The translations under genes were made by a program, and so were the position numbers. Positions 1 to 9,604 of a DNA stretch of 64,000 bases are shown here, piece by piece (the stretch's first letter is position 1; the number at the start of each line of letters is the position of its first letter). The notes under the pieces are model-generated. The model worked only from the letters and a program-made list of their open reading frames with translations. It made no database searches and was not told where the DNA came from. The DNA comes from Macrococcus hajekii (lineage in GTDB: Bacteria > Bacillota > Bacilli > Staphylococcales > Staphylococcaceae): assembly GCF_004359505.1 (NCBI RefSeq), contig NZ_SCWE01000001.1, positions 744,001 to 808,000 on the forward strand, in the 5' to 3' direction.

Positions 1-769
1 CGCGTAATATTTTCTTTGAATCCTGTACAAAATCACGGTGTCTGTATGGATCTCGATTGTCTTCAATGTCAATTTTTTTCAGCATATTTTTTGCGACCAG
101 ACCATTGACGACTGCTGACGAATAACCTTGTTCTTTTAATGCTTTTAAAGTCAGCATCCCTTCATCATAAATCATCATTAAACAGCTTTTCTGCTTATCA
201 CTGCGCAAAGAATCCAGCGCATCGTCCAGATTGCTAACATTGCATTCGACTGCCTTCACAGTCTTCACTTTCTGCTGCTGCTTCACTTCTACATCTTCTG
301 TAACGATGCCATCCTTGATATAAGGTTGCAGCGCTTTGATATCATCTGCTGATAGCGTATTAATGCGTACAATATTCTGACTGAACATTGGATAGAGTTC
401 ATCGCTGATTGACTCAGGTTCTTCGAGTCTGTACACCTTATGATATTTACCTTTCACTGCGCGTGGCAGCATAATATCCAGCACCGCAATCCTTTTAGCG
501 ATATGAGTCTGCTGCATCCATTCGCTCAGCTGAATCAGCTCACGATTGAGTTCAGGTGTCATGTCCTGAATATGAAGTATCGACTTCAGCGGTTTATCGT
601 GCATTTCATCAACCAGTTCAATGATGTACCCTTGAATCTTTCTTGGTCCGAATGGAACCACAACCCGCATACCGACAGTCAGTATGTCCGTGAGCTGTTC
701 CGGTACTGCATAGTCAAACAGTTTATCAACACGTTTGGCGTTGACATCAACAACAACTTTAGCGTACAT
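1..769 (-). CDS. priA: Primosomal protein N' (PriA helicase), 5' part only
   Basis: PriA restarts stalled replication forks by loading the replicative helicase. The minus-strand frame opening at 769 starts MYAKVVVDVNAK and stays open for 256 codons to the window edge, so the helicase and zinc domains lie outside. What is visible is the N-terminal 3'-DNA-binding region: FDYAVPEQL around residues 18-26 and the VGMRVVVPFGPRK motif around 32-44, both typical of PriA. The start overlaps the coaBC stop by 11 bp, and the coaBC-priA order is common in Firmicutes. The identification rests on the N-terminal motif and the neighbour. Confidence 0.9.
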   Translation of the reverse strand, partial: MYAKVVVDVNAKRVDKLFDYAVPEQLTDILTVGMRVVVPFGPRKIQGYIIELVDEMHDKPLKSILHIQDMTPELNRELIQLSEWMQQTHIAKRIAVLDIMLPRAVKGKYHKVYRLEEPESISDELYPMFSQNIVRINTLSADDIKALQPYIKDGIVTEDVEVKQQQKVKTVKAVECNVSNLDDALDSLRSDKQKSCLMMIYDEGMLTLKALKEQGYSSAVVNGLVAKNMLKKIDIEDNRDPYRHRDFVQDSKKILR

Positions 770-1952
770 CTTGGTCACGCTTAATCTGAGTTAATATTTC
801 ATGTGCCACTTCCAGTTTCGACATTTTAGGAATGATATGACTCGTCCCATTTTTAAAGAACATCTCAACTGCATTGCTGTCCGATTTAAAACCGATAGAT
901 GAATCTCCGACGTTATTAGCGATAATGACATCTGCATTCTTTTTCTCAAGCTTTCCTTTTGCATACATTGCCACGTGTTCAGTTTCTGCTGCAAAACCTG
1001 CCAGATACTGTTCATCTTTATGGTCACCTAAATATTTAAGAATATCTTCAGTCCGGCTAAGGGTCAGCGTCAGGTCTTCGTCTTTTTTCTTCATTTTACC
1101 TGTCACCTTGTCAGTCGTATAATCGGCGACAGCTGCTGCTTTAATAATGATGTCCTGATCTGCCATACGCGTCGTCACTGCCTCAAACATCTCTGCTGCA
1201 CTCTCAATCATCACCACACTAACCCCGTTTGGGACTTGGAGCTGGACTGGCCCCGATACAAGGGTGACATCAGCTCCGCGCAGACTTGCTGCCTGTGCTA
1301 GTGCATAACCCATTCGACCTGTTGAATTATTCGTTAAATAACGCACTGAATCGATTCTCTCGATAGTCGGTCCCGCTGTCACCAGTATCTTTTTACCTGC
1401 AAAATCATTGTTGTAGTGCGCAGTTGATTCAAACTGTTCAACCGCCTCTATAATATCCAGTGGTTCCGACATCCGTCCCTCGGCAATATAGCCACAGGCG
1501 AGAAAGCCGCTGCCCGGATCAATAAAGTGATAGTCCATAGCGCGGAGGTCCTGCATATTACGCTGTACAGCGGCATGACGATACATATTGCTGTTCATGG
1601 CTGGTGCAATAAATGTCGGTTTCGATGAAGCAATTAAAGTCGTCGTCACCATATTATCTGCGATACCTGCTGCCAGCTTGCCAATCGTTGAAGCGGTAGC
1701 CGGTGCGACAATATTAATATCTGCCCAGTCAGCAAGGTCAATATGCTTAATCACTTCAGGATTGGTCTCGTCAAAGATATCGACATGTACCTCATGCCGA
1801 CTGAGCGCCTGAAAAGGCAGTGGTGTAATGAACTTCTGTGCAGAAGGCGTCATCAGTACCTTCACCTCATGATTTCGTTGCACCAGTTTACTTGTCAGGT
1901 CGATTGCTTTATAGGCTGCAATCCCTCCTGTGACACATAATAATATTTTCAT
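759..1952 (-). CDS. coaBC: Bifunctional phosphopantothenoylcysteine decarboxylase / phosphopantothenate-cysteine ligase
   Basis: Catalyses two successive steps of coenzyme A synthesis: ligation of cysteine to 4'-phosphopantothenate, then FMN-dependent decarboxylation. The 397-residue length is normal. The CoaC half shows GGIAAYK (9-15), the substrate-clamp motif APAMNSNMY (116-124) and ACGYIAEGRM (152-161) with the catalytic Cys153. The CoaB half starts near 188 and shows TAGPTIE (192-198), TGRMG (211-215), AAAVADY (272-278) and the lysine cluster KMKKK (286-290). The start has a strong AGGAGG site. It is separated from rpoZ by a terminator, so it probably has its own promoter, and it is coupled to priA by an 11 bp overlap. 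Confidence 0.97.
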   Translation of the reverse strand: MKILLCVTGGIAAYKAIDLTSKLVQRNHEVKVLMTPSAQKFITPLPFQALSRHEVHVDIFDETNPEVIKHIDLADWADINIVAPATASTIGKLAAGIADNMVTTTLIASSKPTFIAPAMNSNMYRHAAVQRNMQDLRAMDYHFIDPGSGFLACGYIAEGRMSEPLDIIEAVEQFESTAHYNNDFAGKKILVTAGPTIERIDSVRYLTNNSTGRMGYALAQAASLRGADVTLVSGPVQLQVPNGVSVVMIESAAEMFEAVTTRMADQDIIIKAAAVADYTTDKVTGKMKKKDEDLTLTLSRTEDILKYLGDHKDEQYLAGFAAETEHVAMYAKGKLEKKNADVIIANNVGDSSIGFKSDSNAVEMFFKNGTSHIIPKMSKLEVAHEILTQIKRDQDVR

Positions 1953-1980
1953 GATGGCCTCCTAAAGTAATAGTCAATTT

Positions 1981-1986
1981 ATTATA
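1981..1986 (-). promoter_or_regulatory. Candidate -10 box for coaBC
   Basis: On the minus strand this reads TATAAT, 29 bp before the coaBC start and just after the rpoZ terminator. The -35 region 17 bp upstream falls in the terminator T-run and is a poor match, so this is only a candidate. Confidence 0.4.
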
Positions 1987-2008
1987 CCTTAAATTCATTC
2001 AAACAAAA

Positions 2009-2028
2009 AAGCCGGCAGCAGCCGACTT
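2009..2028 (-). terminator. Intrinsic terminator after rpoZ
   Basis: Minus strand: AAGTCGGC, loop TGCT, GCCGGCTT, then a T-run. The 8 bp stem (one G-U pair) overlaps the rpoZ stop codon and separates gmk-rpoZ from coaBC-priA. Confidence 0.85.
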
Positions 2029-2220
2029 ATTCCTCGATATGGATACGGCCAGCAGCTACTTCTTCAAGTGCCTGGCCGACTGGTTTATAGGATACATAAC
2101 GTTCCAGTAAATTTGAGTCCGGGTTATCCTGCAGTTCACGTGCGCGTTTAGCAGCAAGTGTGACAATCAGATATTTTGAGTTCACATGTTCTTTAATTTT
2201 ATCAAGGGGTGGATATAACA

Positions 2221-2221
<1 letters not shown>
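2027..2221 (-). CDS. rpoZ: DNA-directed RNA polymerase omega subunit
   Basis: A 64-residue omega subunit, which binds beta' and assists RNA polymerase assembly. It has the family signature: MLYPPLDKI at the N-terminus, then SKYLIVTLAAKRARELQ (about 15-31) with the conserved AKRAR stretch, then a region ending KPVGQALEEVAAGRI. Its ATG overlaps the gmk stop as TAATG, so the two are translationally coupled. The gmk-rpoZ pair is the usual Firmicute arrangement. Length is close to the usual 67-72 residues. Confidence 0.95.
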
Positions 2222-2871
<650 letters not shown>

Positions 2872-2874
2872 TTA

Positions 2875-2902
2875 TTATTAAGAGTAACATAAATTTTTTC
2901 AA
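2875..2902 (-). promoter_or_regulatory. Candidate sigma-A promoter for gmk-rpoZ
   Basis: On the minus strand TTGAAA (2897-2902) and TAATAA (2875-2880) are separated by 16 bp, about 30 bp upstream of the gmk ATG. It lies in the 130 bp gap shared with the divergent rqcH. Confidence 0.5.
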
Positions 2903-2974
2903 AAATACATGCTTCATTTCATATTATGCTGTTCAAGTGTTAAACTAAGTAAATATAAAAAAGAGGTGACTGAA

Positions 2975-4636
2975 ATGGCTTTCGACGGATTATTCACAAG
3001 TAAAATATTAGAAGAACTACAATTTCTCGTCTCAGGACGTATCAATAAAATCACACAACCTGACTCACAGACTGTTATTCTGACAGTTCGTTCCAACCGC
3101 AAAAATCAGCAGCTGATGATATCAGCGCATCCAAACTTTGCCCGCCTGCATCTGACAGCGAGCAAAGCGCCCAATCCATTTGATCCCCCTATGTTTCTGC
3201 GTGTACTTCGTAAACATCTGGAAGGTGGTATCATCAAATTATTCAGACAACACGGTAACGACCGGATTGTTTTTATTGATATCGACAATACAAATGAAAT
3301 CGGTGACCGTGTAAAAAGAAGGCTGATCATTGAGCTGATGGGCAAACACAGCAATATCATCCTGACCGATCAGGGCAACAAAATACTCGACAGTATGAAA
3401 CATTTAACGCCCAATACGAATGCCGCCAGAACAATCATGCCCGGCTTCCAGTACGAGGAACCCCCTACTGCTCAGAAAAAAAATCCATACGAGCTGGATA
3501 AAATATCGGATTTAATCGACTCAGATAACGTGAGACGTCAGCTGCTAAATCAGCTTGAAGGCTTCAGCCCGCTCGCTATAGATGAATTAATCGCTCAGGA
3601 TGCAGATATTGATCAGGCTTTTCAAATATTTATGCACAAGACGCGTGATATACAGCCTGTCTATTATAATCAGCCGCCAAAAGAGTACTTTTATTTCATG
3701 CCGCTGGAAACGTTAGGATCTCCTGATCAGATGTTTAATACGCTATCTGAGCTGCTTGATCATTATTTCAATGAGCGCGGTGAACGTGAACGTATTAAAT
3801 CACGCAGTATCGATTTAAGCCGCCATATTACACAGCTCCTGCAGAAAGACAGAAAGAAACTGACGAAGCTGATCCACGAACTGGAAGAGACGAATACGAT
3901 GGATGACGCTCAGCTCTACGGCGAACTCATCACTGCAAATATGTATCAGCTGAAACAAGGGATGTCAGAATTTGAAGCATTGAACTACTATACGAACGAA
4001 CAGGTGACGATACCCCTTAACCCGCGTAAAACACCTGCTCAGAACGCTCAGCATTATTATAAGCAGTACAATAAACTGAAAACACGTCAAGTGCATGCAG
4101 CGAATCAGATTGAAGAAACTAAGCGAGAAATCGACTATCTGGAAACATTGGAAGGACAACTTTCCTATATCACTTATGATGACATTGAAGGTATGCGTGA
4201 AGAGCTGATGGAGCAGGGCCTTCTGAGAAAACGTCAGAAACAGAAACAGAAGTCAAACGATAAAATCAAACTGGAAAAATATCAGTCAGCTGATGGAACA
4301 GAAATATTAGTCGGTAAAAACAATTTACAGAATGACTATCTGACTCATAAAGTCGCACGTAAAGATTATACATGGTTCCATACGAAAGATATCCCAGGGT
4401 CTCATGTCGTCATTATGTCAAAAGAGCCCTCTGATCAGGATATGATGGATGCAGCACTTCTTGCTGCCTACTATTCAAAAGCCGGTCAATCAGCAACAGT
4501 GCCTGTTGACTATACATTGATCAAACATGTTCATAAGCCAAGTGGTGCTAAGCCAGGATTTGTGACATATACAGACCAATCTACCATTTACGTCGACCCT
4601 GCAAAAGAAGCAGTCGATCAGCTGAGAGTAAAATAA
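2975..4636 (+). CDS. rqcH: Rqc2 homolog RqcH (NFACT family; formerly fibronectin-binding protein A)
   Basis: RqcH homologs bind obstructed 50S subunits carrying peptidyl-tRNA and recruit Ala-tRNA to add C-terminal alanine tails, marking stalled proteins for degradation. The 553-residue product starts MAFDGLFTSK at the ATG preceded by AAGAGGTGAC; an upstream in-frame Met at 2909 lacks such a site. NFACT-N covers roughly 1-250, with a GDR motif near 113 that I believe matches the residues needed for tRNA binding. A charged coiled-coil middle follows (about 265-425), then NFACT-R (about 435-550, with HKVARKDYTWFHTKDIPGSH). Older annotations call such proteins fibronectin-binding, but no signal peptide is visible. 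Confidence 0.93.
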   Translation: MAFDGLFTSKILEELQFLVSGRINKITQPDSQTVILTVRSNRKNQQLMISAHPNFARLHLTASKAPNPFDPPMFLRVLRKHLEGGIIKLFRQHGNDRIVFIDIDNTNEIGDRVKRRLIIELMGKHSNIILTDQGNKILDSMKHLTPNTNAARTIMPGFQYEEPPTAQKKNPYELDKISDLIDSDNVRRQLLNQLEGFSPLAIDELIAQDADIDQAFQIFMHKTRDIQPVYYNQPPKEYFYFMPLETLGSPDQMFNTLSELLDHYFNERGERERIKSRSIDLSRHITQLLQKDRKKLTKLIHELEETNTMDDAQLYGELITANMYQLKQGMSEFEALNYYTNEQVTIPLNPRKTPAQNAQHYYKQYNKLKTRQVHAANQIEETKREIDYLETLEGQLSYITYDDIEGMREELMEQGLLRKRQKQKQKSNDKIKLEKYQSADGTEILVGKNNLQNDYLTHKVARKDYTWFHTKDIPGSHVVIMSKEPSDQDMMDAALLAAYYSKAGQSATVPVDYTLIKHVHKPSGAKPGFVTYTDQSTIYVDPAKEAVDQLRVK

Positions 4637-4670
4637 AAAGGAAATTCCATTTTTCGGAATTCCCTTTTTT
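4634..4670. terminator. Bidirectional terminator between rqcH and glgP
   Basis: Hairpin GGAAATTCC / GGAATTCCC flanked by an A-run on the left and a T-run on the right, with one mismatch in the stem. It sits between the convergent rqcH and glgP stops and has the U-tract needed in both directions. Confidence 0.8.
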
Positions 4671-4672
4671 TA

Positions 4673-7075
4673 TTATATCAATTTCCAAATATCTGTTGCG
4701 TATTCATGAATCGTCCGGTCACTAGAGAATTTACCAGACTGCGCAATATTGACAAGACTCATCTTGTTCCACTTCTGCTTATCTTCATATAAAGCGACCG
4801 CTTTAATATGCGTCTCTAAATATGACGTAAAATCCTTCAGAATGAAGTAAGGATCATTATTTGTCAGAATGCGGTAATAAATTTCACTGAATGACTCGCC
4901 TTTAGCATAGCTGCCATCTTTAAGACCGTCCATTATTTTCTGAAGACGGTCGTCCGTCCGATAAATATCTTTCGCCTGGTAGCCTCCGTTATTCTGATAA
5001 TGGATAACTTCCTCGCTTGAAAGACCGAAAATCAGAATATTTTCCTTGCCCACCAGTTCAGCAATCTCAACATTGGCTCCGTCCATTGTACCTAATGTTA
5101 CAGCGCCATTCATCATCATCTTCATATTACCTGTTCCTGATGCTTCCATCGATGCTGTAGAAATCTGTTCTGATATATCAGCTGCTGGCATAATATACTC
5201 AGCCAGTGTCACATTATAGTTTTCAAGAAATACGACTTTAATGCGCCCGTCAACATCTTTATCATTATTGACAATGTCACCAATCACATGAATCAGACGG
5301 ATGACTTCCTTCGCCATATGATAGCTAGGCGCTGCTTTAGCACCGAATATAAAGGTCTGAGGAACCATCTTGAGCTTCGGATTGCGTTTAATCTCATTAT
5401 AGAGATGTATCACATGGAAAATATTCAGCAGCTGCCGTTTATATTCATGCAGACGTTTGACCTGCACATCAAAAATAGAATGTTCATTGACTTCAATGCC
5501 TGTCTTTTTATAGATAACATCCTGTAATACCTTTTTATTGTGCAGTTTAACTTCCGCCAGCTGATTCAGGAAACTCTCATCATTCTGATAGCGGAGCAGC
5601 TGATTCAGTTCAACAGGCGACTTAATCCAGTGATCACCAATTGTATCTGTGATGAGCGCACTGAGTTTAGGGTTCGCACCCATCAACCAGCGTCTATGCG
5701 TGATACCATTCGTTTTATTATTGAACTTGTCAGGCGTTAATCGATAGAAGTCATGGAACGTATAATCTTTAATGATATCTGAATGAAGAGCTGCAACGCC
5801 GTTCACACTATAGCTGCCCACAATAGCAAGCTTACTCATATGTACGACATTATCACTGATAACAGCCATTTCGCTGATACGGTCACGTAATTCCTCACGA
5901 TTATTGAAGATATCTTTACAGAAACGTTCATTGATTTCATTGATAATCATAAAGATTCTAGGATTAACCTTTTTCACCATTTCGACCGGCCATTTCTCAA
6001 GTGCTTCCTGCATGATGGTATGGTTTGTATACGCAAATGTGTGAGATGTAATATTCCATGCTTCATCCCAGCTTAAACCTTCTTCGTCCATCAGAATGCG
6101 CATCAGTTCAGGGATACCGAATGTTGGATGCGTATCGTTAATCTGAATAACATTCTTCTTATGAAAATCATTAATGGGTAATTCATAGTTGGCTTTAAAT
6201 CGACGGATCAGTGTCTGCATAGTAGAAGATACGAGGAAATATTGCTGCTTCAGACGCAGAAAACGCCCTGCCTCAGTTGAATCATCCGGGTAAAGGAAAC
6301 CGGAGATTTTTTCAACACTCTGCATATATTCAAGCTGATTCGTATAATGTTCAGGGCTGACCGCATGATCCGGTACTTCAGCACTCCAGAGACGCAGTGT
6401 ATTAACCACATCATTCTCATAACCGACAATTCCGACGTCGTATGGTACCGCGAGCACCACTTCCTGATCGCTGTAATTAAATTGATATTGATCATCTTTA
6501 ACCTCAAAAGTGACATTACCGCCGAACTTCACTTCAATCGCTTCGTCAATCTTGCGCGTCTCCCAAGGATAGACTTCACGCAACCAGTTATCCGGCAGCT
6601 CAATCTGACTGCCTGAGACGATACGCTGTTCAAACAGGCCATATCGATATCTGATACCGAAGCCATGTCCCGCATAGCCGAGACTGGCTATGGAATCAAG
6701 GAAGCAGGCAGCAAGACGGCCAAGCCCGCCGTTACCGAGTCCTGCATCCTGCTCTTCACCGTAGACATCACGCGGTTTACGACCTAGATCTGCAAGCACT
6801 TCGTCACAGACATCTTTAAATCCTGTATTGATTAAATTGCTTTCAATCAGACGCCCGATTAAAAACTCCATTGATAAGTAAGAGACTTGACGTTTCTGTT
6901 CATTGATATAGCGCTGCTTCGTGTCGATACTCGCTTCGTTAATAGAATCCTTAATAATCGATGCTATCGCATAGAACAGATCCTTATCTGTTGTTTCTTC
7001 TAATGTCTTGATTCGTTTGTCTCTTACTTTCTTCTCCAGCAGCTCTCGAAATTCCTGTTTAGTATATGCCTTCAC
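4673..7075 (-). CDS. glgP: Glycogen phosphorylase
   Basis: PLP-dependent phosphorolysis of alpha-1,4-glucan ends to glucose-1-phosphate. The 800-residue length fits bacterial GlgP. The N-terminal region has GNGGLGRLAACFLDS (about 112-126), which binds PLP/substrate. The signature EASGTGNMKMMMNG lies near residue 645, with the PLP Schiff-base lysine in NMK. GANVEI follows. The start codon is GTG, preceded by AAGGAG with 8 bp spacing. It is the last gene of glgBCDAP, 11 bp after glgA, and ends at a bidirectional terminator. Confidence 0.97.
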   Translation of the reverse strand: MKAYTKQEFRELLEKKVRDKRIKTLEETTDKDLFYAIASIIKDSINEASIDTKQRYINEQKRQVSYLSMEFLIGRLIESNLINTGFKDVCDEVLADLGRKPRDVYGEEQDAGLGNGGLGRLAACFLDSIASLGYAGHGFGIRYRYGLFEQRIVSGSQIELPDNWLREVYPWETRKIDEAIEVKFGGNVTFEVKDDQYQFNYSDQEVVLAVPYDVGIVGYENDVVNTLRLWSAEVPDHAVSPEHYTNQLEYMQSVEKISGFLYPDDSTEAGRFLRLKQQYFLVSSTMQTLIRRFKANYELPINDFHKKNVIQINDTHPTFGIPELMRILMDEEGLSWDEAWNITSHTFAYTNHTIMQEALEKWPVEMVKKVNPRIFMIINEINERFCKDIFNNREELRDRISEMAVISDNVVHMSKLAIVGSYSVNGVAALHSDIIKDYTFHDFYRLTPDKFNNKTNGITHRRWLMGANPKLSALITDTIGDHWIKSPVELNQLLRYQNDESFLNQLAEVKLHNKKVLQDVIYKKTGIEVNEHSIFDVQVKRLHEYKRQLLNIFHVIHLYNEIKRNPKLKMVPQTFIFGAKAAPSYHMAKEVIRLIHVIGDIVNNDKDVDGRIKVVFLENYNVTLAEYIMPAADISEQISTASMEASGTGNMKMMMNGAVTLGTMDGANVEIAELVGKENILIFGLSSEEVIHYQNNGGYQAKDIYRTDDRLQKIMDGLKDGSYAKGESFSEIYYRILTNNDPYFILKDFTSYLETHIKAVALYEDKQKWNKMSLVNIAQSGKFSSDRTIHEYATDIWKLI

Positions 7076-7086
7076 GTCGATTCTCC

Positions 7087-8484
7087 TTAATAAATGTCAA
7101 GATATTGGTGAGCAGATTGTGACCAGCTATGGTTGACTTTAGTGATATTCATAAACAAAGTCTTATAGAGTATTTCATCGTCGTAAATCATCAGCGCATA
7201 GTTCAGACGATCCAGTAATTCGTGTGCATTATAGTTAGCAAAAGTCAGACCGGTACCTGTACCAGTAAAAATATTGAATGGAATCACTGTATCTTTAAGT
7301 CCGCCCGTCTCACGAACGATAGGAACAGCTTTATACTGAAGGGCAATCAGCTGAGAAAGTCCGCATGGTTCGAATAGCGATGGCATAATAAAGAAATCAC
7401 TCGCTGCATATATACGGCGTGAAAATGGCTCACTAAAACCAATATATGTGTAAACTTTGTCGGGGTATTTAGAAGCGAGATAATTAAAGTAACTTTCAAA
7501 TTCATAAAGTCCATTCCCCATTATCACGACCTGCACATCCTGCTGAATAAATTCTTCAAGGATATGTGTGATCAGATGCAGTCCTTTCTGCTCGACCATT
7601 CGTGTAATAATGGAGAACAACGGCACATCTCTGACGGGCAGTCCTACTTCCTTTTGAAGACGTTTTTTATTTTGGCGTTTTTTGGGGATAGATGTTTTAA
7701 ACGGAACCTCAATATTATCATCCTTCATGGAGTTGTAATCATCCACGTTAATTCCATTGATAATGCCTATTACATCTTCGCTACGCATATTCAGCATAGA
7801 CTCCAGTCCCTCACCATAATGAGAAGTCTTAATCTCTTCAGCATAAGTCGGAGACACTGTCGTGATTTTATCAGCGTGGAAGAGTCCTGCTTTCATCAAG
7901 TTCAACATGCCTCCCCATTCAAAACCAGAAAAGTGTATCATATCCAGATTGAACAGGTCACCAAAGGCCTCATGCTGCATCCAGCCCTGATAGAGAATAT
8001 TGTGAATAGTAAAGATAGTGCGGATACCTGGCACTGGTTGCTTAATTTTAGCAATTGCAACTGCTGCTGCTGCCTGCCAGTCATGACCATGAAGCACATC
8101 AGGTTTGTAATCACCGCGGTAAATAAATTCAATGACTGCATTCGAGAAATAAACAAATCGTTCTCCGTCATCGTCATATCCATATAGATTATCACGCTTA
8201 AAATACTGCTCATTATCAACGAAATAATAATGAGTGTTTTCATAAATCATTTCATAAATACCAGTATACTGCTGTCTCCAACCGACTTCTGTGTCATAAA
8301 TCATGACTTCAGTCAGCAGTGACTTGAATTCAGATTTAAGGTGTGAGTACAACGGAAGAATGACACGGACTTCACAGTCATCCGTGTCATTTAAATATTG
8401 CGGGAGACTGCCGATCACATCAGCGAGCCCTCCCGACTTAAAGAATGGCGTACATTCTGAAGCTACAAACAATACTTTTTTCAT
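7087..8484 (-). CDS. glgA: Glycogen synthase (ADP-glucose, GT5)
   Basis: Transfers glucose from ADP-glucose to the non-reducing end of alpha-1,4-glucan. The 465 residues form two Rossmann domains. KSGGLADV (16-23) is the ADP-glucose-binding motif of the family. HDWQAAA is near residue 136. The C-terminal domain has MPSLFEPCGLSQL followed by VRETGGL, the usual donor-site and catalytic-Glu region. The ATG follows AGAGG. It lies 14 bp after glgD and 11 bp before glgP, so it is within the same transcript. A 207-codon reverse-strand frame inside it is a shadow. Confidence 0.97.
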   Translation of the reverse strand: MKKVLFVASECTPFFKSGGLADVIGSLPQYLNDTDDCEVRVILPLYSHLKSEFKSLLTEVMIYDTEVGWRQQYTGIYEMIYENTHYYFVDNEQYFKRDNLYGYDDDGERFVYFSNAVIEFIYRGDYKPDVLHGHDWQAAAAVAIAKIKQPVPGIRTIFTIHNILYQGWMQHEAFGDLFNLDMIHFSGFEWGGMLNLMKAGLFHADKITTVSPTYAEEIKTSHYGEGLESMLNMRSEDVIGIINGINVDDYNSMKDDNIEVPFKTSIPKKRQNKKRLQKEVGLPVRDVPLFSIITRMVEQKGLHLITHILEEFIQQDVQVVIMGNGLYEFESYFNYLASKYPDKVYTYIGFSEPFSRRIYAASDFFIMPSLFEPCGLSQLIALQYKAVPIVRETGGLKDTVIPFNIFTGTGTGLTFANYNAHELLDRLNYALMIYDDEILYKTLFMNITKVNHSWSQSAHQYLDIY

Positions 8485-8498
8485 CCTATTACCTCTTC

Positions 8499-9602
8499 TT
8501 ATATTGTCTGACGTTTAGCGACAACAAACGGTTTATCGCCTGAACCAATTAACTGCTGTCCATTATTAACCGTTACGTCTTTATCAAGTATAACATTTTC
8601 AAGAACGACATTTTCTCCGATCTTGCTGTTCGTCATAATAATAGAGTTTTTAATGACTGCCCCTTTCGCTACTTGAGCACCACGGTAGATAATACTATTT
8701 TCAACAGCACCTTCAATTACACAACCATTAGCAACGATAGAGTTTTTAATGCTGCACCCCTCTTTATATTTAGTAGGCGGCTGGTTAGAGATTTTTGTAC
8801 GTACTCTGCAATCTTGCATAAATAGATCCTTATAAATTTCAGAATCTAAAATAGCAAGGTTACTATGGTAGAACGTTTTTAATGAGTTGATATAGAATGA
8901 ACGTGTATTCACATCATAGAATCTGACGTTCAGTTCTCCCACACGTTCCTGAATACCTTGAATGAAGAAATTATCTTTATAGTTATCAATACAGAAATTG
9001 ATGATTTCAATCAGTTTTTCTTTCTTAATGATATACACTCCAGTAAAAAGGTGCGGATTATTCTGCTCATGGTTAAGATAAATCACTTTACCGTTATCTT
9101 CATTAATGCGTTGTACAGGTCCGTGCATCTCCTGTAACTGTCCTTCATATTCACCAATTAAAGTGATATCTGCATCAGATTCAACATGATATTTAAAGGC
9201 ATCCTTATAGTTCGTGTTCGCAATGAACTGTGAACCAGAAATAATGACATCTGTTGCTTTAGAACGGCTGAAGAAGTCGCGGTTATTATGAAAATGTCTT
9301 AAATCTCCGCGAGAGATATCACTTGGATCGTGCCAGTCTGGTGGCAATACGAAGAGTCGTGAGTGTTTGTCACTCAAGCCGAAATTTTCTCCATTTTCAA
9401 GATGGTCGAGTAATGAACGGTACTTCTGATTAACGAATAGCGCAAGCTCATCTACACCTGAATTAACCATGTTTGAAATACTGAAGTCAATCAGACGGTA
9501 ACGCCCGGCAAATGGTACACTGGCACCATTACGGAAATACGTCAGCTCCTCAAGAAAGTCATGTTCATTTTCTAAATTAATTAATCCCATTAAAGAACGC
9601 AT
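8499..9602 (-). CDS. glgD: GlgD, regulatory-type ADP-glucose pyrophosphorylase subunit
   Basis: A 367-residue paralog of GlgC. The pyrophosphorylase fold is recognisable (FAGRYRLIDFSISNMVNSG, about 31-49, and a C-terminal left-handed beta-helix with repeated NSII-type hexapeptides). The nucleotide-binding GGKGTRL loop that GlgC carries at its N-terminus is absent: the protein begins MRSLMGLINLENEHDF. In Bacillus-type systems GlgD is a regulatory partner of catalytic GlgC in a heterotetramer, and the same role is inferred here. It is 2 bp downstream of glgC. Confidence 0.92.
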   Translation of the reverse strand: MRSLMGLINLENEHDFLEELTYFRNGASVPFAGRYRLIDFSISNMVNSGVDELALFVNQKYRSLLDHLENGENFGLSDKHSRLFVLPPDWHDPSDISRGDLRHFHNNRDFFSRSKATDVIISGSQFIANTNYKDAFKYHVESDADITLIGEYEGQLQEMHGPVQRINEDNGKVIYLNHEQNNPHLFTGVYIIKKEKLIEIINFCIDNYKDNFFIQGIQERVGELNVRFYDVNTRSFYINSLKTFYHSNLAILDSEIYKDLFMQDCRVRTKISNQPPTKYKEGCSIKNSIVANGCVIEGAVENSIIYRGAQVAKGAVIKNSIIMTNSKIGENVVLENVILDKDVTVNNGQQLIGSGDKPFVVAKRQTI

Positions 9603-9604
9603 GC

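Noticed and set aside
440-784. 114-codon plus-strand open frame opposite priA
   Set aside because: Antisense to the conserved PriA N-terminus, with low-complexity aromatic/His composition and no family features.
7564-8187. 207-codon plus-strand open frame inside glgA
   Set aside because: Lies entirely antisense to a clear glgA and has no recognisable domain. Similar shadow frames occur opposite many genes here.
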